Position numbers and translations under genes: made by a program. DNA of 64,000 nucleotides, from assembly GCF_965277665.1 (NCBI RefSeq), contig NZ_OZ255835.1, forward strand, positions 2,790,001 to 2,854,000. Reading direction: 5' to 3'. Of the stretch, positions 52,580 through 61,899 are shown piece after piece (the first letter of the stretch is position 1; every line of letters starts with the position of its first letter). Under the pieces are notes generated by a model. It did not search any database and was not told where the DNA came from. It was given only the letters and a program-made list of their open reading frames with translations. The DNA comes from Lichenicoccus sp965277665. Its GTDB lineage: Bacteria; Pseudomonadota; Alphaproteobacteria; Acetobacterales; Acetobacteraceae.

Positions 52580-53917
52580 ATGCGCGATGACGGCCGGGCT
52601 ATCCTGACACCTCCGGCGCGGGGCATCGCCCACATCCTGCCGCGCGATCATCCGCAGCGGCTGGTGCTGAATGACGAGGTGCACGCCCGGCCCTCGGAGA
52701 TCCTCGAGGCGCCGCTGAAGCTGAGCTACCTTGCCGTGTTCGCGGAAGGCGAGCAGCGCGCCGACGTCTGGCGTCGGGTGCAGGAGCTGGCCGGACGATA
52801 TGGCGTCGATCCGGCGCCCGATACCGCCAATCATTACAGCGCCAATTTCGGGCCATTCCGCATCAAGTGCGAGCGGCACACCGAATTCCTGCGCCTGGTG
52901 TTCATCGTCGAGGATGGCCGACAGCCCGAGAGTTTCGAGGAGCCTGCCCTGCAGGCGGTGCCCCCCGAGTGGCTGGCAGCGCTGCCCGGGCAGTTGATCA
53001 CGGCGGCCAACGTGCTGCTGCAGCACTCGGACGGGGACTGGCCGGAGCCGGAACGCATCGCGACGCAGTTCTTCGACGGCAACGCGCTGGTCGGCGCCTC
53101 GATCGCCGATGGCGCCGCCTTTGCTTTCACCGATTTCCGCATCCGGGCGGACGGGTTCAGCCGGCTCCTGGTGATGGACCACGGCATGACCCCGCGCCAG
53201 GCCGGACGCACCGTGCAGCGGCTGCTCGAGATCGACACCTACCGGATCCTCGCCTTGCTGGCGCTGCCGATGGCCCACGTCCTGGCCCCGTTCCTCGCCG
53301 CGCGCGAGCGCGAACTCGCCGAGGTGACGCGGCTGCTGGTGGAGGCGAAGGCCCCCGACGAGGCGCTGCTGTTCGACCGGCTGACCCGGCTGGAAGCGGA
53401 AATGGAAAGCGAGCAGTCGCGCAACCACTACCGGTTCAGCGCCAGCGTCGCCTACGAGGCGCTGGTCGACAGCCGCATCACCGAGCTGCGCGAGGAGCGC
53501 CTGGCCGGGCTGCAGACCTTCCGCGAATTCCTCGAGCGCCGGTTCCTGCCGGCGATGGAGACCTGCCGGTCCTCGGCCGCGAGCCAGGAATCCCTGTCGC
53601 AGCGGCTGACGCGGGTGACCCAGCTGCTGTCCACCCGTGTCGACATCACCCGCGAGGCGCAGACCCAGGACGTGCTCGCCTCGATGGATCGCCGCGCCAA
53701 GCTGCAGTTGCGGCTGCAGGAAACCGTCGAGGGCCTGTCGATCGCGGCGATCACCTACTACATCGTGGGACTGGTCGGATATCTCGCCAAGGGCGGCAGC
53801 AGAGCCGGACTGCCGATCGAGGTCGACCTGGTGATGGCCGCCAGCATTCCCTTCGTGCTGGTGCTCACAGCACTCGCGCTGCGGCACCACCGTCGCAAGG
53901 CCGCCCGCGAAAGCTGA
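52580..53917 (+). CDS. DUF3422 family membrane protein inside the urease operon
   Basis: A 445-residue protein with the DUF3422 opening HPQRLVLNDEVHARPSEILEAPLKLSYLAVFAEG, a central helical part (TRLEAEMESEQSRNHYRFSA, with coiled-coil character), and two C-terminal membrane helices (YYIVGLVGYLAKGG, then ASIPFVLVLTALALR). The function is unknown. The start at ATG 52580 has GGAGAG eight bases upstream. It lies between ureC and ureE in the same direction, followed directly by dispersed element copy C. Confidence 0.87.
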   Translation: MRDDGRAILTPPARGIAHILPRDHPQRLVLNDEVHARPSEILEAPLKLSYLAVFAEGEQRADVWRRVQELAGRYGVDPAPDTANHYSANFGPFRIKCERHTEFLRLVFIVEDGRQPESFEEPALQAVPPEWLAALPGQLITAANVLLQHSDGDWPEPERIATQFFDGNALVGASIADGAAFAFTDFRIRADGFSRLLVMDHGMTPRQAGRTVQRLLEIDTYRILALLALPMAHVLAPFLAARERELAEVTRLLVEAKAPDEALLFDRLTRLEAEMESEQSRNHYRFSASVAYEALVDSRITELREERLAGLQTFREFLERRFLPAMETCRSSAASQESLSQRLTRVTQLLSTRVDITREAQTQDVLASMDRRAKLQLRLQETVEGLSIAAITYYIVGLVGYLAKGGSRAGLPIEVDLVMAASIPFVLVLTALALRHHRRKAARES

Positions 53918-53920
53918 GAG

Positions 53921-54002
53921 CCAGTTTGCAAACGCCTGCTGCCGGCGATCCGACGCGGGCCTCCAGCCCGCTCTCATCCAGCATCAGGCGTTTTCAAACA
54001 GG
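53921..54002. repeat. Dispersed terminal-inverted-repeat element, copy C (82 bp, inverted and shortened)
   Basis: The left end (53921-53945, CCAGTTTGCAAACGCCTG...) and right end (53978-54002, ...CAGGCGTTTTCAAACAGG) are inverted repeats with four mismatches in 25. Internal GGCGATCCGACGC and GCTCTCATCCAGCATC match the right and left interiors of copy A in reverse, so this copy is flipped and has lost about 90 bp of the middle. It starts 3 bp after the DUF3422 stop. Confidence 0.85.
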
Positions 54003-54065
54003 CCCTGAGAGCAGCGCTGGCCCGGATGTTTGCGCTGTCCGGTGCGCTGCCTTACCGTACTGTTC

Positions 54066-54563
54066 ATGAACCCGGCCGATCCATCGGAGAGCATCGCCGT
54101 CCCACGCGCGCGATCCGTCGTCGATGCGGGAAGCTGGGACACGGCACTCGAGACCGGCCACATCGTCGCCGACCACGACCAGCGCCATCGCCGCCGCATC
54201 CTGCTGCGCACCGTGTCCGGACACGACATCCTGCTCGACCTCGCCCACACCCGTCATCTGCGGCACGGCGACGGCCTGCTGCTCGACGAGGGCGGCATCA
54301 TCCGCATCGAGGCGGCGCCGGAGCATCTCCTGCAGATCACGGCGCCGGATGCGCCGGGCCTGATGCGCATCGCCTGGCACCTCGGCAACCGCCACCTGCC
54401 GACCGCGCTGCAGGCCGATCGCCTGCTCATCCGCGACGACCATGTGATCGCTGACATGGTCCGCAGGCTGGGCGGCGCGGTGGCGGCGATCGAGGCGCCG
54501 TTCGATCCGGAGACCGGGGCGTATGCGACCGACGCCCCGGCGCACCACCATCACGGTGCTTGA
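54066..54563 (+). CDS. ureE: Urease accessory protein UreE (nickel chaperone)
   Basis: A 165-residue nickel metallochaperone. It shows DQRHRRRILLRTVSGHDILLDL, the metal-site part IAWHLGNRHLPTALQ, and a short His-rich tail (APAHHHHGA) that binds nickel. I chose ATG 54066 (MNPADPSE). Its TGA overlaps the ATG of ureF. Confidence 0.93.
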   Translation: MNPADPSESIAVPRARSVVDAGSWDTALETGHIVADHDQRHRRRILLRTVSGHDILLDLAHTRHLRHGDGLLLDEGGIIRIEAAPEHLLQITAPDAPGLMRIAWHLGNRHLPTALQADRLLIRDDHVIADMVRRLGGAVAAIEAPFDPETGAYATDAPAHHHHGA

Positions 54564-55237
54564 TGGCGCCGCGAGCGGAGCTGCTGCCGCGGCTGCTCAC
54601 CTGGCTGTCACCGAGCTTTCCGACCGGCGCGTTTGCCTACAGCCACGGCCTCGAATGGGCGGTGGAGACCGGAGCCGTCCGCACCGCGGCGGACGTGGTG
54701 GACTGGCTCGGCGCCCTGCTGCTGCATGGCAGCTTGTGGACCGATGCGGTGCTGCTCCGGCAGGCCTGGCGCGCCGATACCGCCCCGGCGCTGCAGGCGC
54801 TCGCCGCCTTCGGGTCCGCCTGCAGTGCGTCGCGCGAGCGCCAGGAGGAGACGCAGGCGTTGGGTGCGGCCTTCATCCGGGCGATCGGTCCGTGGAACGT
54901 CCTGCCTGATGCGATCGTCGCTGCCGGGCCGGAGGCGTGCTGGCCGCTGCCGGTGGTGATGGGCGCCGTACTGCATGCAGCCGGCCTCGACGAGGCCGCC
55001 GCCTGCCTCGCGGCCGGCCATGCCTCGGTCGCCAACCTGGTGTCGGCCGCGGTGCGGCTGGTGCCGCTCGGCCAGACCGACGGCCTGCGTTGCCTCGCTG
55101 CCCTGGAACCGGTCCTGCTCGAGATGACCCGGCGCAGCGCCGGGGCCGATTTGGACGATGTCGGCGGCTGCTGCCTGCTGTCGGATATCGCGGCCATGCG
55201 GCACGAAACCCAGAGGACAAGGCTGTTCAGGACATGA
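54563..55237 (+). CDS. ureF: Urease accessory protein UreF
   Basis: A 224-residue all-helical protein that links UreD to UreG. It has LTWLSPSFPTGAFAYSHGLEWAV at the start, SRERQEETQALGAAFI and SAAVRLVPLGQTDGLRCLAALEP. The start is ATG 54563, overlapping the ureE stop; a TTG codon just before gives one extra codon. It ends in an ATGA overlap with ureG. Confidence 0.94.
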   Translation: MAPRAELLPRLLTWLSPSFPTGAFAYSHGLEWAVETGAVRTAADVVDWLGALLLHGSLWTDAVLLRQAWRADTAPALQALAAFGSACSASRERQEETQALGAAFIRAIGPWNVLPDAIVAAGPEACWPLPVVMGAVLHAAGLDEAAACLAAGHASVANLVSAAVRLVPLGQTDGLRCLAALEPVLLEMTRRSAGADLDDVGGCCLLSDIAAMRHETQRTRLFRT

Positions 55238-55884
55238 ACGACGCAAAGCCGAACGGACCGTTGCGGGTCGGCATCGGCGGCCCGGTCGGCAGCGGCAAGA
55301 CCGCGCTGATGGACGCGCTGTGCCGGCGCTTGCGCGACCGCTACGAGATCGCCGCAATCACCAACGACATCTATACGCGCGAGGATGCCGAATTCCTGAC
55401 CCGGGCCGGCTCGCTGGAACCGGGGCGCATCCTCGGCATCGAGACCGGCGGCTGCCCGCATACCGCCATACGCGAAGATGCCAGTCTCAATCTCGGCGGC
55501 GTCGCGACCCTCTGCCGGCGCTTCCCGGACCTCGACCTGGTGCTGATCGAAAGCGGCGGCGACAACCTTGCCGCCACCTTCAGTCCGGAACTCGCCGATC
55601 TCACCATCTATGTCATCGACGTCTCGGCCGGCGACAAGATCCCGCGCAAGGGCGGCCCCGGCATCACGCGCAGCGACCTGCTGGTCATCAACAAAATCGA
55701 CCTCGCCCCGCATGTCGGCGCCAGCCTCGCGGTCATGGACCGCGACGCGCGCCTGATGCGCGGCACGCGACCGTTCGTCTTTTCCAACATTCGCACCGAC
55801 CGTGGCGTCGACAAGATCGCCGGCTTCATCGAGCGCACGGGCGGCCTGCCGCCCCAGACCGAAGCCCCCCGAACAAAATCCTGA
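55234..55884 (+). CDS. ureG: Urease accessory GTPase UreG
   Basis: A 216-residue SIMIBI GTPase that powers nickel insertion. The P-loop is GPVGSGKT (16-23); further patterns are ITNDIYTREDAEFL, GIETGGCPHTAIREDASLN (with the Cys-Pro-His metal site), LIESGGDNLAATFSPEL and LLVINKIDLAP. It starts within the ureF stop. Dispersed element copy D begins 1 bp after its TGA. Confidence 0.97.
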   Translation: MNDAKPNGPLRVGIGGPVGSGKTALMDALCRRLRDRYEIAAITNDIYTREDAEFLTRAGSLEPGRILGIETGGCPHTAIREDASLNLGGVATLCRRFPDLDLVLIESGGDNLAATFSPELADLTIYVIDVSAGDKIPRKGGPGITRSDLLVINKIDLAPHVGASLAVMDRDARLMRGTRPFVFSNIRTDRGVDKIAGFIERTGGLPPQTEAPRTKS

Positions 55885-55885
55885 A

Positions 55886-56059
55886 AGCCTGTTTCAAAAC
55901 GCCTGATGCTGGATGAGAGCGGCTCATAGAGCCGCGCCCGGCGCGACTTTGAGAGCACAGCAGCGCAGCGGCCGCCCATGCTTGAAAAGTGGGGCCGTGA
56001 GCAGCGGCGCGCAGGAATGGCGTGTCGGATCGCCAGCAGCAGGCGTTTTCAAACAGGCT
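55886..56059. repeat. Dispersed terminal-inverted-repeat element, copy D (174 bp)
   Basis: The first 27 bases (55886-55912, core TTTCAAAACGCCTGATGC) and last 27 (56033-56059, core GCAGCAGGCGTTTTCAAA) are inverted repeats with two mismatches. The interior GTGAGCAGCGGCGCGCAGGAA and GTGTCGGATCGCC matches copy A closely and in the same orientation. It sits between ureG and the convergent anti-sigma gene, 1 bp and 9 bp from their stop codons. Confidence 0.87.
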
Positions 56060-56068
56060 CTGTCCGGA

Positions 56069-56779
56069 TCAGATCCCGCCGCCATAGAGCACCGGACCGG
56101 TCGGCAGGCCGGTCTTCGACCCGCCGCGTGGTTCCAGGCTGACCAGGATCTTGCCCGGTCCGTGCCCGCTGAGCGTGCCGACCGCCAGATGCGCGCCGGA
56201 CGCCGGCAGCAGTCCGAGCGGCGTCGGTGCCTTCTCGCCGTCCTTCAGCAGCCAGAGCTCGAGATCGCGGTCGGGAGCGACACTCACGGTCGTCAGCGGC
56301 CGCACCGACAGGCTGCCATCGGCCGCCACACTGGCCAGGAACACCGGGGCCTGCTGGTTCAGCGGCACCAGCGCGGTCACCTGCGGCGGCACGGGCACCG
56401 GGGGCTCCGGCCGGAACACTGCAATCCCGGCGATCGCGGCAGCCAGCGCGAAACCCACCGCCGTGGTCGCGCGCCAGAAGCTCAGCACCTGGGGCGGCGC
56501 GTCTGCAGCCGACGTGAACAGCGTCACCGGAGGTGCTGCGGTGCCCCAGGCACTGGCCTGGATGCGCGGCCACAGCGCCGCCGGTGCCGGCACCGCGGCC
56601 ACGAGTGCTGCCAGCGGCGCCAGCCTGGCTTCCCACCAGGCGATCGCGGCGCGCAGCCCCGGATCCTGCAACGCCTCGCGCTCCACGGTCGCCCGCTCGG
56701 CGCCGCACAGGGTCCCAAGCACATACTCGGCGGCCAGCAGGTTGGCGTCCTCGGCCGGATCGGAGACGGCGCCGCTCAT
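56069..56779 (-). CDS. Anti-sigma factor, RskA-like
   Basis: A 236-residue protein. The cytoplasmic N-terminus (DANLLAAEYVLGTLCGAERATVERE) fits the sigma-binding part of RskA/RsgA-type factors without the HxxxCxxC zinc site. One membrane helix follows (TTAVGFALAAAIAGIAVF, about 107-124), then an extracytoplasmic RskA domain (DLELWLLKDGEKAPTPLGLLPASG). Its start overlaps the stop of the sigma factor gene (ATGA), so the two are made together and it holds the sigma factor at the membrane. Confidence 0.88.
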   Translation of the reverse strand: MSGAVSDPAEDANLLAAEYVLGTLCGAERATVEREALQDPGLRAAIAWWEARLAPLAALVAAVPAPAALWPRIQASAWGTAAPPVTLFTSAADAPPQVLSFWRATTAVGFALAAAIAGIAVFRPEPPVPVPPQVTALVPLNQQAPVFLASVAADGSLSVRPLTTVSVAPDRDLELWLLKDGEKAPTPLGLLPASGAHLAVGTLSGHGPGKILVSLEPRGGSKTGLPTGPVLYGGGI

Positions 56780-57333
56780 GTTTCAAGACACCTTCGCAGT
56801 CCGATCAGGGCACGTCGGACCCAGGACTTCACGGTTCCCAGCGGCGATTTCAGCGACGTTGCGAGTTCCGAGTGGCTCAGACCATCGACGAACGCGAGCA
56901 GCACCACCCGGCGCTGTTGTTCGTCGAGTTCCTCCAGGCAGCGACGCAGCGCCTCGGCCTCCTCGCTGGCCGCGAGTCGGTCGAGCGGGTCGGGATCATG
57001 GTCGGCTTCCTCGGCCGGCTCCAATCCATAATCCTCCCGGCCGCGCCGGCGCAGCAGGTCGATGGCGCGATAGCGCAACAATCCCGCGAGCCACGCTTCG
57101 GCATGGCCGCGCGCCGGATCGAAGCGGGAAGACCGTTGCCAGACCTGCAGGAACGCATCATGCACCGCATCCGCGGCCAATGCCGGCTGCCGGGTCAGGC
57201 GCAGTGCGATCCCGTACAGCCGCGCCGATTGCAGGTCGTAGAGGGAACGAAAGGCACCACGGTCACCCGCAGCACAACGCGCCAGCAACTCAGCGATCGG
57301 GTCGCCTTCATTCTCAGTCGTAGCATAGGCCAT
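56776..57333 (-). CDS. ECF RNA polymerase sigma factor (RskA-controlled type)
   Basis: A 185-residue sigma-70 family factor. Region 2 is LLARCAAGDRGAFRSLYDLQS, then AVHDAFLQVWQRSSRFDP and AEAWLAGLLRYRAIDLLRR; region 4 is LEELDEQQRRVVLLAFVDG followed by LSHSELATSLKSPLGTVKSWVRRAL. The start is ATG 57333. It is coupled to the anti-sigma gene. SigK/RskA-like pairs usually answer envelope or oxidative signals; the regulon is not visible. Confidence 0.92.
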   Translation of the reverse strand: MAYATTENEGDPIAELLARCAAGDRGAFRSLYDLQSARLYGIALRLTRQPALAADAVHDAFLQVWQRSSRFDPARGHAEAWLAGLLRYRAIDLLRRRGREDYGLEPAEEADHDPDPLDRLAASEEAEALRRCLEELDEQQRRVVLLAFVDGLSHSELATSLKSPLGTVKSWVRRALIGLRRCLET

Positions 57334-57457
57334 GCAGAAGGACGCCCGCCTCTTTGCGATATAACGCAGCCTAGACGTTTTATAAACGTTTGGCGATATG
57401 GCGAGCGCGACACTCATGCCGGGAATACGGGCCAGTACTGCAATCGGATGTGGTGCT

Positions 57458-58327
57458 TTACCCGGTTGCGGCGACCGACTGCATGAAATCCACCATGTCC
57501 CGAAGCGTCGGCGCCAGGAAGCGCAGAGGCGCCGCGAACGCGCCGATGATCTCGTAGTGATCGACGCCCGCATAGAGCCGCTGCTGCACCGGCACACCAT
57601 GCGCGCGCAGCGCCGCCGCCAGCCGGATCGTATTGCCGGGGCGCACCGTGCGGTCGGCGGTTCCGGCCAGCAGCAGCACGGCCGGCGCCGGTCCGTTGAC
57701 GTGCATGATCGGCTGGCTCGAAGCCAGTGGCGCGGCCGGCGCGAAGATGTCGCGCAACCTGGCCGTGTCCAGCGGCAGGAAGTCATAGGGTCCGGCGATG
57801 CCGACCAGCCCGCCGAGGTCCTGCCGCGGCTGCAGCCCGAACCGCCGCAGCCAGCGCGGATCGAGCGTCAGCATGGCCGCGTTGTAGGCGCCGGCGGAAT
57901 GGCCGGCGACGACGGGCGGCCGGCCATCGCCGCCGAACTCGTGCGCGTGCCGGCGTGTCCAGAGCAGCGCCTGCGCGCAGTCCAGCAGGAAGTCCGGGTA
58001 GCGCACCTCGGGGTAGAGCCGGTAATCCGGGATCACCACGACGAAGCCGAGCGCCGCCAGCGCCGCGCCGACGAAGCGGTAGTTCCGCTTGTCGCCGCTG
58101 TCCCACGAGCCGCCATAGAGGAACAGCACGACCCGATACGGTCCGCGCCCTGCCGTCGGCGCATAGACATCGAGCGATCGGCGAAGACCGATTCCGTACG
58201 GGATCGAGCGCGCCACCGGACCTGACGGCGCCAGCGCATTCAGCACATTGGCCGGCGAGCAGGCGGCCATCGGCAGGCAGGCGGGGGCCAGCAGCAGCGG
58301 CGCGCCGAACACCGAGCGCCGCCTCAC
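57458..58327 (-). CDS. Alpha/beta hydrolase lipoprotein (BD-FAE-like esterase)
   Basis: A 289-residue exported protein starting at GTG 58327, which overlaps the stop of the damaged mtnK (GTGA). A lipoprotein signal (APLLLAPACLPMAAC) comes first. The hydrolase domain has LFLYGGSWDSGDKRNY (oxyanion), VVIPDYRLYPEVRYP, the nucleophile elbow GHSAGAYNA, the Asp in LAGTADRTV and the His in GVDHYEIIG. This fits carboxylesterases of the BD-FAE group. The substrate is unknown. Confidence 0.85.
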   Translation of the reverse strand: MRRRSVFGAPLLLAPACLPMAACSPANVLNALAPSGPVARSIPYGIGLRRSLDVYAPTAGRGPYRVVLFLYGGSWDSGDKRNYRFVGAALAALGFVVVIPDYRLYPEVRYPDFLLDCAQALLWTRRHAHEFGGDGRPPVVAGHSAGAYNAAMLTLDPRWLRRFGLQPRQDLGGLVGIAGPYDFLPLDTARLRDIFAPAAPLASSQPIMHVNGPAPAVLLLAGTADRTVRPGNTIRLAAALRAHGVPVQQRLYAGVDHYEIIGAFAAPLRFLAPTLRDMVDFMQSVAATG

Positions 58328-59653
58328 CAGGAGACGCCTCGATGGATCTGCCCCAGGAGGGATGCGATCCCGCCGAGTGCGGGCCGCTCCAGCAGCAGCC
58401 GTCGCGCGAAGGCAAGCGCTGCCAATTCGCACCGGGCGCGCACCGCGTCCGAGGCGATCGATTCGAGATCCAGGACGTGCGCGAAGCCGAGGATGCGGCG
58501 GATCATTTCCATGCCGGCAAATCCGAGCATGTCGTCGAAGATGCCGGCGATCCAGTCATCCTGCACCGCCGCCCGCTGCGCGGGATCGTCCAGCAGCGCC
58601 GCGGGGGAGAACATCTCCTGCGCCTGGGCCCGCTCGGACGGCATTTGCGTCCCACAGCCTGCGGAACTCCGTTTCGAACACCTGCCAGACCGTGCCGATC
58701 TGCAACGCGATCCAGTTTTGGATGCGCGTGACACAGGCCGGATCGGCGGCGGCATGGCCCGGCTGCGAAAACAGGCTCAACAGCAGGTTGCCGACGAACA
58801 GCCCCAGGTCGAAGCCGATCGGTCCCATCAGTGCGAATTCGCCATCGATGACGCGAGTCTCGTCCGCGGTGACCATGACGGAGCCGGCATGCAGGTCGCC
58901 ATGCAGCAGCGCCTGCGGCCGGCCCAGGAACCGCTCGCCCATGCGCGCCGCGGCATGCTTCAGTGCGGCATCGTCGCGTATCGCCGCCGCCGCCGCATCG
59001 AGCCCTGGTGCCGTCCAGCGGTTGCGCGGCGACAGCCGGTAGGGATCGGTCAGCACCAGGTCCACGGTGATCCGGGTCAGGGTCTGGTTCCTGGCGAACA
59101 GGGCGATGTCGTCCATCACCGCCTCGAACCGGCGCGCCAGCGCCGAGGTCGCGAAACAGGCGCGCGCGACAAAGCGGCCGACATCGGCGGCCATGCGCGG
59201 ATAGCGGATGCGCGCGATGAGGCCGCGACGCAGGATCAGGTGCGGCGACAGGCGCTCCATGGTGAGACAGAACAAGGCGGGGTCGTAGTCGAGCAGGGCT
59301 GGCATCGCCGCCCCCACATGCGGCGCCACCGCCCGCATGTAGGCCGCCTCGAAGAAGGCGCGATCGAGCGGCAGCTTCCAGTTCGTGTCCACCCGGACAT
59401 GCGGCAGCGACTGCTTGACGCAAAGGCCGCCGGACGGACCCTCGGCCAGGAACACGCTGTTGAGGTTGCCATCGCTGACCTCGCGCACGGTCCAGCCGCC
59501 GGGATCGCCGCCGAGCCTGGCCGCCAGGGCCGGACGGTCGGCGAGATGCCGGCGCACCCCCTCCTGGTCCAGTTCGAGATAACGCCCTGCCCCGGCCAAC
59601 CGCCCTGCTCCTCGTGCCTGACCGGCCAGATGCTTGACCAGGAAGGCCGGCAT
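58324..59653 (-). pseudogene. mtnK: S-methyl-5-thioribose kinase gene interrupted by a frameshift
   Basis: The 5' part reads as MtnK: VREVSDGNLNSVFLAEG, LCVKQSLPHVR, ERLSPHLILRRGLIA, ALLHGDLHAGSV with the Brenner-type catalytic Asp, and VIDGEFALMGPIGFDLG. At FRRLWDANA (about 58650) the frame goes out of register, and the expected C-terminus GMEMIRRILGFAHVLDLESI continues in the +1 frame to a TGA at 58324. One extra base (or two missing) near 58630-58665 explains this. Together the parts give the normal length of about 400-440 residues. The enzyme phosphorylates methylthioribose in methionine salvage. It may be a real loss or a sequence error. Confidence 0.8.
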
Positions 59654-59688
59654 TCAGCAGTGTCCCGCGTCGCTGCGGAGCCTCTAGC

Positions 59689-61890
59689 ATGCCTCGACCG
59701 AGAACCATCGCAACCGCCGCCCGATCGGCGCTCATCTCCCTGCTGCTGCCGGCAGCTGCACTCGCGGCAGTCCCGCCCCCGGCTCCGGTCGCACGCGTGG
59801 CGCCGGTCACCGACAGCTATTTCGGCCACCCGGTCACCGACCCCTATCGCTGGATGGAGAGCGAGCCGAAGCCGGAGTTCGAGCAATACCTGCACGCCCA
59901 GGACGACCATGCGCGTGCGGTGCTCGCCACGATCCCCGGCCGCGAGCAGCTCGCACGGGCGATCAGCGCGCTGGACGGGTTGCTGCCCCGCATCGGCATG
60001 CTGACGGTCGCCAACGGGCGCCGGTTCTATGTCAAGCGCGCCGCGGGGGCGCAGATCGGCCGGCTGGTGATGCGCGACGAGCGCGGCATCGAGACGGTGC
60101 TGGTCGATCCCGCCAAGCTCGACACCCAGGGCCGCCACGCCGAGATCGACCAGTTCGCGCCGTCGCAGGATGGCGGCCTGGTGGCCTACGGCATCTCGAC
60201 CGGCGGCTCTGAGGCCAGCGTGCTGCATGTCGTCGACACCATCACCGGCATCGACCGGCCGGACGTGATCGACCGCGCGCAGTTCGCCAGCGTGTCCTGG
60301 GCCCCCGATGGCCGGCACTTCTTCTACGCGCGCCTGCCGAAGCCGGTGCCGGGCGCCGCGGCCACCGCCGCCTACGCGCACCTGCGTGTGTTCGAGCACC
60401 AGCTCGGCGAGAATCCCGACCACGACCGTTTGATCCTCGACACCGACCATCTGCCGTTCCCGTTCAAGGCGCGGCAGGCCTTCGCCGCGGTCGCCGCTAC
60501 CCCCGGCTCGGCCTATCTGCTGGCGACCGTCAGCGACGGCGTCTCGCCGGAAGTCGCCCTCTACGCCGCACCGCTCGCCAGCGTCGGCGCACCGGAGATC
60601 GCCTGGAAGCAGGTCGCGGCCCAGTCCGACGCCGTGGTCGGGATCGCGGTGCGCGGCGGCCGCGTCGACCTGCTGACCCACAAGGATGCGCCGCATCTGC
60701 GCATCGTGGAGACCGACCTGCACGCGCCCTCCTTCGCCCAGGCGCGTACCGTGGTCGCATCAGGCAGCGGCGTACTCACCGATCTGGCGCTGGCCGCCGA
60801 CGGCCTCTATTTGACGCGCCGCGACGGCGCGGTGATGACCCTGCTGCGCCTGCGCGACCGGGCGCGCATCGCCGAGACGATCACGCTGCCGTTCGCCGGC
60901 ACCATCGCGCCGCCCGAGGAGGATGCCGGTGGCCTGATCACCGATCCGGAGCGGCCGGGTGCCGACATCAGCTTGGTGTCCTGGGTGCATCCGCTGGTCT
61001 GGCTGCATTACGACGCGCGCAGCCACGCCGTCACCGATACCGGCATCGCGCCGCCGTTCCCGCGTGACCTGAAACCGTACCAGGCGATCGAGACCAGGGT
61101 GACCGCCCGCGACGGCACGCTGATCCCGCTCTCGATCATCAGCCGGCGCGACCTGCAGCATGACGGGCAGCGGCCGGTGCTGCTCGACGGCTACGGCGCC
61201 TACGGGATCTCCTACGATCCCGCCTTCACGCCGACCATCCTGCCCTGGCTCGACCGTGGCGGCGTGTTCGCGGTGGCGCATGTCCGCGGCGGCGGCGAAG
61301 GCGGCCAGGCCTGGCACGATGGCGGCCGCATCACCACCAAGATGAACACCATCACCGACTTCATCGCCTGCGCGGAGGCGATGATCTCCCGGCACTACAC
61401 CGACAGCGCGCATCTCGCCGGCACCGGCACCAGCGCGGGCGGCATCCTGATCGGCGGCGCCATCACGCAGCGGCCGGAGCTGTTCCGAGCCGCCCTGATA
61501 CGCGTCGGCGCCACCAACAGCACGCGCGGCGAATTCACCGCCGGCGGGCCGGCCAACATCCCGGAGTTCGGTTCGGTCACCAATGCCGCGCAGTTCCCGT
61601 CGCTGCTGCGCATGGATGCGTTCCAGCATGTCAGGGACCATGCGGCCTATCCGGCGGTGCTGCTCACCGGCGGCGCCGACGATCCGCGCGTCACGGTCTG
61701 GGAGCCGGCCAAGATGGCCGCCCGCCTGCAGGCGGCGACCAGCAGCGGGCGCCCGGTGCTGCTGCGCATCGAGTTCGACGCCGGCCACGGCATCGGCTCG
61801 ACCCGCGACCAGCGCGACCAGGAAACCGCCGACGAGCAGGCCTTCCTGCTGTGGCAGATGGGAGAGCCGGGCTTCCAGCCGCAGCCGTAG
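59689..61890 (+). CDS. Secreted prolyl oligopeptidase family protein (peptidase S9)
   Basis: A 733-residue protein with a signal peptide (ARSALISLLLPAAALAAVP), an N-terminal beta-propeller (DSYFGHPVTDPYRWMES, then ASVSWAPDGRHFFYARL) and a C-terminal alpha/beta hydrolase. Catalytic residues are the Ser in GTGTSAGG (about 582), the Asp in GGADDPRV (about 663) and the His in DAGHGIG (about 699). It should cleave short peptides after proline in the periplasm. It is divergent from mtnK over 35 bp. Confidence 0.92.
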   Translation: MPRPRTIATAARSALISLLLPAAALAAVPPPAPVARVAPVTDSYFGHPVTDPYRWMESEPKPEFEQYLHAQDDHARAVLATIPGREQLARAISALDGLLPRIGMLTVANGRRFYVKRAAGAQIGRLVMRDERGIETVLVDPAKLDTQGRHAEIDQFAPSQDGGLVAYGISTGGSEASVLHVVDTITGIDRPDVIDRAQFASVSWAPDGRHFFYARLPKPVPGAAATAAYAHLRVFEHQLGENPDHDRLILDTDHLPFPFKARQAFAAVAATPGSAYLLATVSDGVSPEVALYAAPLASVGAPEIAWKQVAAQSDAVVGIAVRGGRVDLLTHKDAPHLRIVETDLHAPSFAQARTVVASGSGVLTDLALAADGLYLTRRDGAVMTLLRLRDRARIAETITLPFAGTIAPPEEDAGGLITDPERPGADISLVSWVHPLVWLHYDARSHAVTDTGIAPPFPRDLKPYQAIETRVTARDGTLIPLSIISRRDLQHDGQRPVLLDGYGAYGISYDPAFTPTILPWLDRGGVFAVAHVRGGGEGGQAWHDGGRITTKMNTITDFIACAEAMISRHYTDSAHLAGTGTSAGGILIGGAITQRPELFRAALIRVGATNSTRGEFTAGGPANIPEFGSVTNAAQFPSLLRMDAFQHVRDHAAYPAVLLTGGADDPRVTVWEPAKMAARLQAATSSGRPVLLRIEFDAGHGIGSTRDQRDQETADEQAFLLWQMGEPGFQPQP

Positions 61891-61899
61891 GGCGAACGG

